Assembly (NCBI RefSeq): GCF_020616555.1
Contig: NZ_CP085173.1
Location: forward strand, 9,378,001-9,442,000
Origin: Streptomyces longhuiensis
Lineage (GTDB): Bacteria; Actinomycetota; Actinomycetes; Streptomycetales; Streptomycetaceae
Reading direction: 5' to 3'
Length of the DNA: 64,000 nt
Shown here: positions 18,588 to 28,598 of the stretch, piece by piece
How the letters are laid out: every line of letters starts with the position of its first letter
Position numbering within the stretch: the stretch's first letter is position 1
Position numbers and translations under genes: made by a program
Notes under the pieces: model-generated
Database searches by the model: none
What the model saw: the letters and a program-made list of their open reading frames with translations, nothing else
What the model was told of the DNA's origin: nothing

Positions 18588-19154
18588 GTGTCCACTCCTC
18601 GCCAGTCCCGAGCCGACCGCCGCCGAGCGACCGAGGCGCGCATCCTCGACAGCGCCCGGGAGCTGTTCGCCGAGAAGGGTTTCGATCGCACCACCATCCG
18701 CGCCGTGGCGACTGCGGCGAGCGTCGACCCGGCTCTGGTCATGCAGTACTTCGGCTCGAAGCGCGAGTTGTTCACCCAAGCCGTGCAGGCGCTACCCGCA
18801 GTGCCGGCAATCGCTGACACCGACGCGCTCGTCGATCAGCTGCTGGCCACGCTCGGCCTCAAGCTCGGCGGCCTCCCCGAGGGCACGCTGGTGATGATCC
18901 GCTCCATGCTCACCGACCCGGTGGCAGCCGATCACGTCCGCGCCACTCTTGATCGGCAGATCGACAGCGTGAGCGCTGCCCTGCCCGCCGCCGAGGATCC
19001 CGAGCTGCGCGCCGCACTGTTCGTCACCGCCTTGCTGGGCGTCACCATCGGCCACCAGTTCCTGGGCCTGGCCGCTCTTCGTGACGTCCCAGCCGACCGC
19101 ATCGCCGCCCTGCTGCGCCCGGCGTTCAAGGCCCTGGCAGGGCCTCAGGGCTGA
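18588..19154 (+). CDS. TetR-family transcriptional regulator
   Basis: This is a 188-aa repressor. The N-terminal HTH is clear (RILDSARELFAEKGFDRTTIRAVATAASV), followed by the usual VMQYFGSKRELFTQAV and a helical ligand domain. The start is GTG 18588; TTG 18585 is directly adjacent and in frame. It is divergent from the SnoaL-like gene. The ligand is unknown. Confidence 0.85.
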   Translation: MSTPRQSRADRRRATEARILDSARELFAEKGFDRTTIRAVATAASVDPALVMQYFGSKRELFTQAVQALPAVPAIADTDALVDQLLATLGLKLGGLPEGTLVMIRSMLTDPVAADHVRATLDRQIDSVSAALPAAEDPELRAALFVTALLGVTIGHQFLGLAALRDVPADRIAALLRPAFKALAGPQG

Positions 19155-19162
19155 ATAGGGCG

Positions 19163-19230
19163 GCGCTGCCGATGCGTTGTGCCGCTGGGGCGCGTGAGTG
19201 GCCCGGCGCGGTACTACGCATCGGCAGCGC
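19163..19230 (+). terminator. long-loop inverted repeat after the TetR gene
   Basis: GCGCTGCCGATGCG (19163-19176) and its exact complement (19217-19230) form a 14-bp stem with a 40-base loop, starting eight bases after the TetR stop. It could act as a terminator, though the long loop is unusual. Confidence 0.5.
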
Positions 19231-19297
19231 TTCGACGTGCCCGCCGCGGGCTGGGGGAGCCCGCCGGACTGGGTGAGCCTGGCGGATAGGGGGCGCC

Positions 19298-19525
<228 letters not shown>

Positions 19526-19684
19526 CCTGCCGAGCTTGTACCGGCCGATTCTTTGCGAGCACCGCATCCATCACAGTGCTCTGCTGCGAAACATGTACGT
19601 CGGTGGGCGTCGATCGTGGCGTGCCACGCGGAGCAAGCGCGAAGCGCCGGAACGGATCTTGGCCGAGCGCTGGGAGGACAAGTC

Positions 19685-21259
19685 ATGGTGGAGAACCGAC
19701 GACGGCCCGAGGAGCCGCTGCACTGCCTCGTGACCGGGGCCTCCGGGTACATCGGAGGCAGGCTGGTGCCGGAACTGCTGGCGGCCGGTCACCGGGTCCG
19801 CTGCATGGCTCGCTCGCCCGGCAAGCTGCGTGATCATCCCTGGGCCCATGACGTCGACACGGTGCGCGGTGACGTTCAGGACGCCGAGTCGGTCGCTGCG
19901 GCTCTGCGCGGCATCGATGTCGCCTACTACCTGGTGCACTCGCTCCGCTCCGGTGCCGACTTCGAAGACGCCGACCGCCGCGCTGCCGAGATCTTCGCCG
20001 CGCAGGCCCATGCCTGCGGCGTCCAGCGGATCGTCTACCTCGGCGGACTCACCCCCCGGGGCATCCCCGAAAGGTCCATCTCCCCACACCTGCGTTCCAG
20101 GGCCGAGGTCGGGCACGTCTTCCTCGACGGACCGGTCCCCGCGACCGTTCTGCGGGCCGCCGTCGTGATCGGCTCCGGCTCCGCCTCCTTCGAGATGCTG
20201 CGCTATCTGACCGAACGTCTGCCGGTGATGGTCACGCCCAGTTGGGTCCAGACCCGTACCCAGCCCATCGGGGTGCGCGACGTACTGCGCTACCTCGTCG
20301 GCTCGGCCACCATGACCGCCGAGGTCGACCGGACCTTCGACATCGGCGGGCCCGAAGTGCTGACCTACAGCGAGATGATGCGCCGCTACGCGGTCGTGGC
20401 CGGACTGCCGCGGAGGCTCATCGTGCCGGTTCCGATGCTCACCCCGAGGCTGTCGAGCCACTGGGTGGGTCTGGTCACTCCGGTGCCGGCCGCGCTGGCC
20501 CGGCCGCTCACCGAGTCGCTGCGGTACGAGGTTGTCTGCGGCGAACACGACATCGCGACGTACGTGCCGGACCCTCCGGGTCGGCCACTGCCGTTCGACG
20601 AGGCGCTCGCGCTGGCACTGCGCCGTGTCCGGGACGCCCAGGTCGTCACCCGCTGGTCCTCCGCTTCCGCTCCCGGCGCCCCCAGCGATCCGCTGCCCAC
20701 CGACCCGGACTGGGCGGGCGGCAGCCTCTACCAGGACGAACGCGACAGCCCCGTGGATGCCTCAGGCGAAGCGCTGTGGAGGGTGATCGAGGGGATAGGC
20801 GGAGAGAACGGGTGGTACTCCTTCCCACTCGCCTGGGCCGTACGGGGCTGGCTGGATCGGTTCGTCGGCGGTGTCGGCCTGCGGCGCGGCCGCCGCGACA
20901 CCGAGCGTCTGAGGGTCGGCGACTCACTGGACTTCTGGCGGGTCGAGGAAATCGAACCTGGACGGCTGCTGCGTCTGCGCGCGGAGATGCGTCTGCCAGG
21001 TCTCGCCTGGCTGGAGATGTGGGTCGAGACGGATCCACAGGGCGGCACTCGCTACCGGCAGCGCGCCCTGTTTCACCCGCGGGGACTGCTGGGACACGTC
21101 TACTGGTGGCTCGTCCTCCCGTTCCATGCCGTCGTGTTCGGCGGCATGACACGCAACATCACCCAGGCCGCGGTCAAGGGTGCGCAGGCGCGCATGAACG
21201 GGGCACGCACAATCCGCATCCGGAGCGGCCGCCCGACGGGAAGAACCTCGCAGCACTAG
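19685..21259 (+). CDS. NAD(P)-binding SDR protein with C-terminal DUF2867 domain
   Basis: This 524-aa protein has an N-terminal extended-SDR/NAD-dependent epimerase-like domain (CLVTGASGYIGGRLVPELL) and a C-terminal DUF2867 domain (about 370-510; WYSFPLAWAVRGWLDRFVGG). The fusion is common beside photolyase genes in actinobacteria. ATG 19685 is preceded by GGGAGGAC. It is first in a probable operon with two photolyases (49-base gap to the next). The reaction is unknown; a role in light or oxidative-stress protection is inferred from the neighbours. Confidence 0.82.
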   Translation: MVENRRRPEEPLHCLVTGASGYIGGRLVPELLAAGHRVRCMARSPGKLRDHPWAHDVDTVRGDVQDAESVAAALRGIDVAYYLVHSLRSGADFEDADRRAAEIFAAQAHACGVQRIVYLGGLTPRGIPERSISPHLRSRAEVGHVFLDGPVPATVLRAAVVIGSGSASFEMLRYLTERLPVMVTPSWVQTRTQPIGVRDVLRYLVGSATMTAEVDRTFDIGGPEVLTYSEMMRRYAVVAGLPRRLIVPVPMLTPRLSSHWVGLVTPVPAALARPLTESLRYEVVCGEHDIATYVPDPPGRPLPFDEALALALRRVRDAQVVTRWSSASAPGAPSDPLPTDPDWAGGSLYQDERDSPVDASGEALWRVIEGIGGENGWYSFPLAWAVRGWLDRFVGGVGLRRGRRDTERLRVGDSLDFWRVEEIEPGRLLRLRAEMRLPGLAWLEMWVETDPQGGTRYRQRALFHPRGLLGHVYWWLVLPFHAVVFGGMTRNITQAAVKGAQARMNGARTIRIRSGRPTGRTSQH

Positions 21260-21308
21260 CCACAACTCTTCCCCACCGCACCAGCAACACTGCACCAGGA
21301 GTGATCCC

Positions 21309-22682
21309 ATGACCGTCGCGGTCGTCCTGTTCACCTCGGACCTGCGGACGCACGACCACCCGCCCCTGCACGCCGCGGTCGCGGCGGCGGACGAGGTGGT
21401 GCCGTTGTTCGTGCGTGACCCCGGTATCCGCGAGGCCGGCTTCGCCGTGCCCAACAGGGACGCATTCCTGGCCGACTGCCTCGCCGACCTCGACGCCTCA
21501 CTACGAGGCCTGGGAGGCCGGCTCGTCCTGCGATCGGGACCCGTTGCAACCGAAGTGTGCGCCGTAGCGGCGGAATCCGGGGCCACACAGGTCTACATGG
21601 CGGCCGGCGTCACCGGATACGCCCACCGTCGCGAACAACGGCTGCGCGACGCACTCCGCCGCCAGGGCGTGACCCTGCGCGTCTACGAGGGCGTGGTCAC
21701 CGCGGTCGCTCCCGGTGCGGTGACCCCGGCCGGCTCCGATCACTACGCGGTCTTCACGCCCTACTTCCGTAAGTGGTCGAACGAACCCCTGCGCGCGCCC
21801 CTGCCCGCGCCACGCGGCTTGCGTGTGCCCGACGGGGTGCGCGGCGAGGCACTGCCGTCCCGCTCGCACATGTCCGGTGTCTCGCCGGGGCTGTCGGCCG
21901 GAGGCGAGACGGCGGGACGCGACCGGTTCGCGCGCTGGTGCACGGCCGACCTGGCACGCTACGAGGAAGTCCACGACGACCTGGCCGGGGACGCGACCTC
22001 CAGGCTCTCGCCCCACCTGCACTTCGGGAGCCTCTCACCGGTCGAACTGATCCACCGGGCCCGGGGCCGCGGCGGGCCCGGTGCCGAGGCGTTCGTGCGT
22101 CAGGTGTGCTGGCGCGACTTCCACCACCAGGTGCTGGCCGCGCGCCCCGACACGGCCCGGCACGACTACCGCACGCGTCACGACTCCTGGCGGACCGAGA
22201 AGGACGCGGCGCAGGACATCGCCGCCTGGCGCGACGGCCGCACCGGCTACCCGGTGGTCGACGCGGCGATGCGCCAACTGCGCCACGAGGGCTGGATGCA
22301 CAACCGGGCCCGGCTGCTGGCGGCGAGCTTCCTGACCAAGTCGCTGTACGTGGACTGGCGCATCGGAGCGCGGCACTTCCTCGATCTCCTTGTGGACGGC
22401 GACGTCGTCAACAACCAGCTCAACTGGCAGTGGGTCGCCGGGACCGGCACCGACACACGTCCCCACCGAGTGCTCAACCCCGTGCGTCAGGGCAAGCGCT
22501 ACGACCCGGACGGCGGTTACGTACACCGGTGGATTCCGGAGCTGGAAGGGGTCGCGGCCGACACCGTGCACGAGCCCTGGCGGTTGCTGCCGGACCAGCG
22601 CGCCGCCCTCGACTACCCGGCGCCGCTCGTCGACCTGGCGGATGGGCTGGCGCGGTTCAAGCACGCCCGCGGCCGGGACTGA
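21309..22682 (+). CDS. phr: deoxyribodipyrimidine photolyase, class I
   Basis: This 457-aa flavoenzyme repairs cyclobutane pyrimidine dimers using blue light. The N-terminal antenna-binding domain starts VAVVLFTSDLRTHDHPPL. The C-terminal FAD domain carries SRLSPHLHFGSLSP, EGWMHNRARLLAASFLTK and the signature VNNQLNWQWVAGTGTDTRPH. The start has CAGGAG seven bases upstream. It is flanked by the SDR-DUF2867 gene and a second photolyase in the same direction, ten bases downstream. All core motifs are intact. Confidence 0.93.
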   Translation: MTVAVVLFTSDLRTHDHPPLHAAVAAADEVVPLFVRDPGIREAGFAVPNRDAFLADCLADLDASLRGLGGRLVLRSGPVATEVCAVAAESGATQVYMAAGVTGYAHRREQRLRDALRRQGVTLRVYEGVVTAVAPGAVTPAGSDHYAVFTPYFRKWSNEPLRAPLPAPRGLRVPDGVRGEALPSRSHMSGVSPGLSAGGETAGRDRFARWCTADLARYEEVHDDLAGDATSRLSPHLHFGSLSPVELIHRARGRGGPGAEAFVRQVCWRDFHHQVLAARPDTARHDYRTRHDSWRTEKDAAQDIAAWRDGRTGYPVVDAAMRQLRHEGWMHNRARLLAASFLTKSLYVDWRIGARHFLDLLVDGDVVNNQLNWQWVAGTGTDTRPHRVLNPVRQGKRYDPDGGYVHRWIPELEGVAADTVHEPWRLLPDQRAALDYPAPLVDLADGLARFKHARGRD

Positions 22683-22691
22683 GGACCGCCC

Positions 22692-24191
22692 ATGCACTGG
22701 CTGTTCGGAGACCAGCTAGGGCCCCACTTCCTCACCCCTGGGCAGCACGGCCCCGGCCGGAACGACCCTCTCCTCATGATCGAAGCGCGCTCGGTGTTCC
22801 AGCGGCGTCGGTTCCATCGGGCCAAGGCACACCTCGTGCTGTCCGCGATGCGGCACCGGGCCGCCGAGTTGGGCGACCGCGTGACCTACGTACGCGCCGC
22901 CACCTACCGGGAGGGAGTGGAACGCGCGGCGCGAGGCCGTCCCGTGACCATGCATCACCCCACGTCGTACGGCGCGCTGCGCCTGGTGCGGTCGATACCT
23001 CAGGTCAGCGTGGGGCCGGCGCGGGGCTTCCTGGTGCCGATGGCGGACTTCGCCGTCTGGGCGGACGGTCGGGGCGGTCGGTCCTTGCGCCAGGAGGACT
23101 TCTACCGCTGGGTGCGGCGCGGACATGATCTCCTCATGGAGGACGGCGACCGGCCGGCGGGCGGGCGGTGGAACCTCGACCACGACAACCGGCAGCCACC
23201 GCCCCGCGATGCCGAGACCCTGCGGATCGACCGCCCCTACCGGCCGCGCGAGGACGCGATCGACGACGAGGTCCGCCACGACCTCGACCGCTGGGAGCAG
23301 GACGGCGACGTGTCCTTCGTCGGACGTGACGGCCCGCGTCTGTTCCCTGTCACGCGGACCGAGGCGCGTGCGGCGTTGGACCGCTTCGTCGACCGCCGGC
23401 TCGGCACGTTCGGCCCCTACGAGGACGCGATGCTCGCCGCCGGCCCGGTGATGAGTCACAGCCTGCTGTCGTCCTCTCTCAACCTCGGCCTGCTCGATCC
23501 CGCCGAGGTCGTGGAGCGCGGTGAGGCGGAGTGGCGCGCGGGGCGTGCCCCGCTCAACAGCGTGGAGGGCTTCGTCCGGCAGATCGCCGGGTGGCGCGAG
23601 TACGTGTGGCAGCTGTACTGGTACTTCGGCGAGGAATACCGGCGCTCCAACGTTCTGCGCCACACCCGTCCGCTGCCCGACTGGTGGAACGACCTGGACG
23701 CCACTGCGGTCGAGGCGCGCTGTCTGCGGACCGTCCTTGCCCAAGTACGGGACACGGGCTGGACACACCACATCCCCCGTCTCATGATCCTTGGCGGATT
23801 CGCCCTCCAACGAGGCTGGGACCCTGCGCATGTCACGGACTGGTTCCATCGCTGCTTCGTGGACGGCTACGACTGGGTCATGGTGCCCAACGTCATCGGG
23901 ATGTCGCAGTACGCGGACGGAGGCCGGATGACCACCAAGCCGTACACGTCCGGCGGCGCCTACATCGACCGCATGAGTGACCTGTGCGGGGAGTGCGTCT
24001 ACCGGCCGCGCGAGCGCACGGGCGAGCACGCGTGCCCCTATACGGCGGGCTACTGGACTTTCGTCGACCGGCACCGGGCAAGGCTCGCCGGCCTTCACCG
24101 GACCGCACGGGCCGTATGGCAGCTGGACCGGCTCGGGGACATCGCGGAAGTCCGCCGGAGCGTACGCGCACGCGGTGACGCACCCCCGTGA
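22692..24191 (+). CDS. FeS-type photolyase/cryptochrome (PhrB/CryB family)
   Basis: This 499-aa protein belongs to the iron-sulfur bacterial cryptochrome/photolyase group, whose founding PhrB repairs (6-4) photoproducts. Four cysteines that would hold the [4Fe-4S] cluster are present: C344, C432, C435 and C448, each offset by exactly six residues from PhrB C350, C438, C441 and C454. The flavin-binding half includes GYDWVMVPNVIGMSQYADGG. It starts ten bases after the class I photolyase stop with GAGGA as binding site, so both repair enzymes should be made together. Confidence 0.9.
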   Translation: MHWLFGDQLGPHFLTPGQHGPGRNDPLLMIEARSVFQRRRFHRAKAHLVLSAMRHRAAELGDRVTYVRAATYREGVERAARGRPVTMHHPTSYGALRLVRSIPQVSVGPARGFLVPMADFAVWADGRGGRSLRQEDFYRWVRRGHDLLMEDGDRPAGGRWNLDHDNRQPPPRDAETLRIDRPYRPREDAIDDEVRHDLDRWEQDGDVSFVGRDGPRLFPVTRTEARAALDRFVDRRLGTFGPYEDAMLAAGPVMSHSLLSSSLNLGLLDPAEVVERGEAEWRAGRAPLNSVEGFVRQIAGWREYVWQLYWYFGEEYRRSNVLRHTRPLPDWWNDLDATAVEARCLRTVLAQVRDTGWTHHIPRLMILGGFALQRGWDPAHVTDWFHRCFVDGYDWVMVPNVIGMSQYADGGRMTTKPYTSGGAYIDRMSDLCGECVYRPRERTGEHACPYTAGYWTFVDRHRARLAGLHRTARAVWQLDRLGDIAEVRRSVRARGDAPP

Positions 24192-24378
24192 CGGTGACCG
24201 AGGCCGAAGACGTCCAGCTGAGCGGGGGAGCGAACCGGGGCCGCACCCGTCCGAAGGCCGGGCAGCATTGGGCGCATCCACGGCTGGCCGCTTGGCAGAA
24301 ACATGTGCGTGCCGTTGACCGGGAGTGAGAAGAGGCGCAGCAGATGCGGTCGCGGCCTTGAGAGCGAGGAGTTGAGCC

Positions 24379-24807
24379 ATGTCCGAGACCGTGAAGCCCG
24401 GCCTGGGCGCGGGTCGTACCCGAAGGCCGACAAAGTCGCCGGAGAGCATGGACATATGGCCGGCGCGTACCGCCGAAGTGGTTGCCGCGGTGGCGGGTGC
24501 GGCCTACGGCGTGTGGGCGGCTGCTGTGCACAACACCGGGGCGATCACGTTCGTGGTGGTGGCCCTCGGCGTCGTGTCCGGTGTGGTGCTGGCGGTGCTG
24601 ATCGTGCTGTTGCACCGGGCTGGTCCGTCGCTGAGCGCGGGGCCGCGCGCCGCCTTGTGGGCGGGCCTGGCCGGCGCCGCGGTGGCGTTCTTGCGGAGTC
24701 TGGCGCCTTCGGGGGCGGGTGTGGCGTTCTGCTTCCTGCTCGGGCTGATCGTCGCCTCGGGAACGTTTGTTGCCGCCTACTACCGCTACTACACCTCGCG
24801 AGGGTGA
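24379..24807 (+). CDS. small membrane protein of unknown function
   Basis: This 142-aa protein has a hydrophilic 28-residue N-terminus and four predicted membrane helices (VVAAVAGAAYGVWAA; FVVVALGVVSGVVLAVLIVLL; ALWAGLAGAAVAFL; FCFLLGLIVASGTFVAAYY). GAGGAG lies eight bases before ATG. It follows the photolyase operon by 187 bases and may be part of it. Family not recognised. Confidence 0.7.
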   Translation: MSETVKPGLGAGRTRRPTKSPESMDIWPARTAEVVAAVAGAAYGVWAAAVHNTGAITFVVVALGVVSGVVLAVLIVLLHRAGPSLSAGPRAALWAGLAGAAVAFLRSLAPSGAGVAFCFLLGLIVASGTFVAAYYRYYTSRG

Positions 24808-24924
24808 GAGCCCACCCAGCCGGGCAGACGGACCCTGAACCGGCCGGCGGACGCCGGAAGCGCCTCGACGCCTGCCGACCGGGAGCAGCGCTGTCGTTGG
24901 GAATCCGGCTTCGCGCCCGGCCCT

Positions 24925-24968
24925 GAAGCCTCGGCCTCAGGGCATGTGACCTGTGTACGTGAGGCTTC
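24925..24968 (+). terminator. inverted repeat in the gap before marR
   Basis: GAAGCCTC (24925-24932) and GAGGCTTC (24961-24968) can pair across a 28-base loop; both arms extend imperfectly through GGCCTC-rich sequence. It lies in the 274-base gap between the membrane protein and the MarR gene and may end the upstream operon. I see no gene in this gap. Confidence 0.35.
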
Positions 24969-25081
24969 GGCCTCGGGGAACCGGTGACCTTCTTGTCCGG
25001 CGAGACTGGTTGGTGAGTGGGTGGGGGGCGGGGGTGCCATGGCAGGAACGGAAATGAGAGCGGTGTCGGTAGGGTGAGCAG

Positions 25082-25606
25082 GTGGACCACCGTGAACCTG
25101 AAGAGGCATCCGTATCCGGCAGTTCTGCTGGAGGCGCGGACTACGGAACAGCCACTCCGCACCCGGACTTGCTGGCCCTCGCCGTGGAGCTGCGCCGCCT
25201 CAACGGTGAACTCAACAGGCTCGTGCATGCTTTCGCGGTCGGCCAGGATCTGCACCCCACGGACGTGCAGGCACTCGCAGCCATCTTGGACTCTGAAACT
25301 CCGCTCACCCCGAGCCTGCTGCGTCAGCGGCTGGGACTCACGTCTGGCGCGGTCAGTGCGTGTGTGGATCGGCTGGAGCGTGCGGGACACGTCAAGCGGG
25401 TGCGCGAGAGTGCGGATCGAAGGGTGGTGCACCTGCACTACCTGCCCACTGCGCAGGTGAAGGCAAGAAAGCACTTCGCTCCTCTGGCTGAAGCGACTGA
25501 CCGGGTCCGCCGGCGCTTCAGCGAACCTGACCTGGCCCTTGTGCTGACCTTTCTGAATGCCCTCAACGAGGAGCTCGCCGAGACCGGGAGCAGCCGTCAG
25601 ATCTAG
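25082..25606 (+). CDS. MarR-family transcriptional regulator
   Basis: This 174-aa winged-helix regulator contains the helix-turn-helix TPSLLRQRLGLTSGAVSACVDRLERAG and the wing VRESADRRVVHLHYL. GTG 25082 is taken as start (AGGGTG upstream); a later start is possible because the first 30 residues are low-complexity. It lies directly upstream of an MMPL transporter with a palindrome between them, so it most likely represses that exporter and itself. Confidence 0.85.
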   Translation: MDHREPEEASVSGSSAGGADYGTATPHPDLLALAVELRRLNGELNRLVHAFAVGQDLHPTDVQALAAILDSETPLTPSLLRQRLGLTSGAVSACVDRLERAGHVKRVRESADRRVVHLHYLPTAQVKARKHFAPLAEATDRVRRRFSEPDLALVLTFLNALNEELAETGSSRQI

Positions 25607-25677
25607 GCGCCGCTGACCGCATCCGATCGGTACCCCCGGGCCGAACAGCAGGCGACAACCTGGCCGAGAACTTATTG

Positions 25678-25706
25678 CTCAATCATTGAGATACTTTGTC
25701 ATTGAG
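25678..25706 (+). promoter_or_regulatory. candidate MarR operator before mmpL
   Basis: CTCAATCATTGAG (25678-25690) is a 6-1-6 palindrome, and its right half TCATTGAG recurs at 25699-25706. The region is AT-rich and lies 33-61 bases before the MMPL start, overlapping the expected promoter. Confidence 0.55.
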
Positions 25707-25738
25707 TTTGTTTTCACCGCCTCTGCCCTGGGAGATCC

Positions 25739-27823
25739 ATGTCCCGCACTCCACGAGCCACTCGGTGGCTGGTGCCCCTCGTCCTGCTGATCGTCTGGCT
25801 CGCGGTGGGAGGCACGCTGGGCCCGTACGCCGGACGGCTCGGCGAGGTCGCGACCAATGACCAGGCGGCGTTCTTGCCCCGCAACGCCGAGTCGACCCGC
25901 GTGATCGAGGCACAGCGCGCGTTCAAGGAAGACGAGACCCTGCCGGCGATCATCGTCTGGACCGCCGACGGCGACAGGCCTCTCGATGCCGCGCAGCAGG
26001 ACCAGGCCACCCGTGCGCTGGCCGCGTTGAAGGGCACACCCGGCGTGGTCGGTCAGGTGTCGCCGGCGATCCCCTCACACGATGAGAAGGCGTTGGAAGG
26101 CGTCGTCCAGCTGCGTCCAGACCTCGGTGACGAGCTGTCCTCCACGCTCGACCGCATCTCCAGGCAGGCGTCCGCTGTCACCGGCGCCACCGCCGTCCTT
26201 GCGGGACCTGCCGCAAGCCAGGCGGACCTCTCCGACGCCTTCGCCGGGATCGACGGGCTGCTCCTGGGAGTCGCCCTGATCACGGTCCTGGTGATTCTCC
26301 TGCTGGTCTACCGCAGTGTCCTGCTCCCCTTCGTGATCATTGTCAGCGCGGTGTTCGCCCTGGGTGTCGCCTGCGCCATCGTCTACGTCCTCGCAGACCA
26401 CGATGTCGTCCGAGTCGACGGCCAGGTGCAGGGCATCCTGTCGATCCTGGTGATCGGCGCCGCCACCGACTACGCCTTGCTCCTCACCGCCCGCTATCGC
26501 GAAGAACTCGCCGGTGATCACAGCCGGTTCGCCGCGATGCGCTCCGCGCTGCGTCAGTCGACCGGAGCCATCGTCGCCAGTGGCGCCACGGTCGCTCTCG
26601 GCCTGCTGGCCCTGCTGCTGAGCGACCTCACCAACAACCGGGCTCTCGGTCCCGTCGGCGCCATCGGCATCGCCTGCGCCGTCCTGAGCACCCTCACCTT
26701 CCTGCCGGCCGCCCTGGTGCTTCTGGGTAACGCCGCCTACTGGCCCGCCCGTCCGCGCCCGGCGGAGGCCGCCGGCGGTGGACACGGAGTGTGGCGCCGC
26801 ATCGCCCGTGTCGTGGAGAAGGCTCCGCGCAGGATCTGGGCCATCGCACTGGGCGGCCTCCTGGTGTGCGCTGCCTTCGCTCCCACGCTGAGTTCCGAGG
26901 GAGTTCCGCTCGACGAGATCTTCGTCAACGACGCGCCGTCGGTCCAGGCGCAGGCCACCCTTGCTGAACATTTCCCCGGCGGCTCCGGAAATCCGGCTGT
27001 GGTGATCGCCGACGCCCGGCACGAGAAGCAGATCGTCGAGCGGGCAAAGGCCACCGACGGTGTTGCCGACGCAACTCCCCTGACCGAGCAGGGACGTCCG
27101 GGCAGCGGCCCGACCCGGGTCGTGGACGGCAAGATCCGTGTCGACGTCACTTTGAAGGACGCCGCCGACAGCGATGCCGCCAAGGCCACGGTTTCCCGCA
27201 TGCGCTCCGCGCTGCACCAGGTCGACGGCGCCGACGCTCTGGTCGGCGGTTACACCGCCCAGCAGTACGACACCCAGAAGACCGCGGAACACGATCGCAT
27301 GCTGATCGTTCCCGTTGTCCTGGCCATCATCCTGGTCATTCTCGTCGCACTGCTGCGCTCCGTGCTGATGCCCCTGATCCTGGTCGCCACGGTGGCCCTC
27401 AACTTTGCGGCCACACTGGGCATCTCCTCGCTCGTATTCCGGCACGTCTTCGGGTTCTCGGGCACCGATGCCTCCGTGCCGCTGTACGGGTTTGTGTTCC
27501 TCGTCGCGCTGGGCGTGGACTACAACATCTTCCTGATGTCCCGAGCCCGGGAAGAGTCACTGGAACACGGCGTTCGTGAGGGCATCCTCAAGGCCCTTGT
27601 CGCCACCGGCGGAGTGATCACCTCGGCTGGTGTCGTGCTGGCCGCGACGTTCGCCGCTCTGGGCGTCATCCCGCTGGCCTTCCTCGTGCAGATCGCCTTC
27701 ATCGTCGCCTTCGGTGTCCTTCTTGACACGCTGGTGGTGAGATCGCTGCTGGTTCCGGCTCTGGTCCGGGACATCGGACCGAAGGCGTGGTGGCCCGGGC
27801 GTCTGAGCCGCCGGGCGGACTGA
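25739..27823 (+). CDS. MMPL-family RND exporter
   Basis: This 694-aa membrane pump has two six-helix halves, each after a large external loop. The charged helix motifs GAATDYALLLTARYREEL and GVDYNIFLMSRAREES are the proton-relay signatures of MMPL proteins. Actinobacterial MMPLs export lipids, pigments or toxic compounds. ATG has GGGAG five bases upstream. A MarR regulator lies 132 bases upstream and a strong terminator follows. A lipid- or pigment-export role within the light-stress island is possible but unproven. Confidence 0.9.
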   Translation: MSRTPRATRWLVPLVLLIVWLAVGGTLGPYAGRLGEVATNDQAAFLPRNAESTRVIEAQRAFKEDETLPAIIVWTADGDRPLDAAQQDQATRALAALKGTPGVVGQVSPAIPSHDEKALEGVVQLRPDLGDELSSTLDRISRQASAVTGATAVLAGPAASQADLSDAFAGIDGLLLGVALITVLVILLLVYRSVLLPFVIIVSAVFALGVACAIVYVLADHDVVRVDGQVQGILSILVIGAATDYALLLTARYREELAGDHSRFAAMRSALRQSTGAIVASGATVALGLLALLLSDLTNNRALGPVGAIGIACAVLSTLTFLPAALVLLGNAAYWPARPRPAEAAGGGHGVWRRIARVVEKAPRRIWAIALGGLLVCAAFAPTLSSEGVPLDEIFVNDAPSVQAQATLAEHFPGGSGNPAVVIADARHEKQIVERAKATDGVADATPLTEQGRPGSGPTRVVDGKIRVDVTLKDAADSDAAKATVSRMRSALHQVDGADALVGGYTAQQYDTQKTAEHDRMLIVPVVLAIILVILVALLRSVLMPLILVATVALNFAATLGISSLVFRHVFGFSGTDASVPLYGFVFLVALGVDYNIFLMSRAREESLEHGVREGILKALVATGGVITSAGVVLAATFAALGVIPLAFLVQIAFIVAFGVLLDTLVVRSLLVPALVRDIGPKAWWPGRLSRRAD

Positions 27824-27827
27824 CCCG

Positions 27828-27869
27828 ATCGTGCCTGCCGACGGGGCCGCCTTTGTCGGCAGGCACGAT
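27828..27869 (+). terminator. terminator after the MMPL gene
   Basis: ATCGTGCCTGCCGAC and its exact complement form a 15-bp stem with a 12-base loop ending in TTT. It lies four bases past the MMPL stop. Confidence 0.85.
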
Positions 27870-28034
27870 GCCCGCTTCGGGTGCATGCCGATGCTTGGCA
27901 TGAACGCCCTCCTGTCGCGGCGCCGGACCGGCGGAGGGTGATCTTTTGCGCTGAATGCAACCGTTGAGTGCAGTCGAAGAGAAGCGATGTCGGGGGCACA
28001 AGGCGGACCGAGCGAGCAGAGAGGTGCCCGCATC

Positions 28035-28598
28035 ATGGAGCTCAAGGATGAACTTCCCCTCGACCACAAGCTGGCGCAGGTGTACCGCTGGGGTGCCGCT
28101 TTCTGCGGCGTGGTTCTGCTGGTCTTCGGTTGTCTCGGCCTCGCCGACCAGCTGAGCCCCTTCAACACGGACGGCGGCCAGATCGCCGGCATGACCACGA
28201 ACGGCGTCCTCAGCCTCATTTCAGTGGTCGTCGGACTCGCCCTCGTCGCGGGCGGCATCATCGGGGGCAACTTCGCCTCGACGCTCAATATGGCCGTCGG
28301 CGCACTGTTCCTGATCAGTGGGTTCGTTCACGTATTCATCGTGGGCAAGGGCGCGAACGTGCTCGATTTCGGCATGACCAACGTCATCTTCAGTTTCGTG
28401 ATGGGGCTGGTCATCCTGACGTTCGGCATGTACGGGCGCGTGTCCAGCCGGCTGCCGCACGACAACCCCTACTGGCGCAGGCGCCATCCGCGGGAAGCGG
28501 CGGCAGAGGCTGCCGCAGATCGGGCCCTGCAAGCCGGCAGCCCTCCTGCCGTCGCGCAGAGCGTGGCCTCCAAGGCCCTCGGCACCGGTTCTCAGTAG
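28035..28598 (+). CDS. DUF4383 membrane protein
   Basis: This 187-aa protein has four membrane helices and the start MELKDELPLDHKLAQVYRWG, characteristic of DUF4383 proteins. ATG 28035 was preferred over 27987 because family members usually begin at MxLKDELP. The cytoplasmic C-terminal 55 residues are Ala/Arg-rich. Function unknown; such proteins are common in actinobacteria near stress genes. Confidence 0.75.
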   Translation: MELKDELPLDHKLAQVYRWGAAFCGVVLLVFGCLGLADQLSPFNTDGGQIAGMTTNGVLSLISVVVGLALVAGGIIGGNFASTLNMAVGALFLISGFVHVFIVGKGANVLDFGMTNVIFSFVMGLVILTFGMYGRVSSRLPHDNPYWRRRHPREAAAEAAADRALQAGSPPAVAQSVASKALGTGSQ

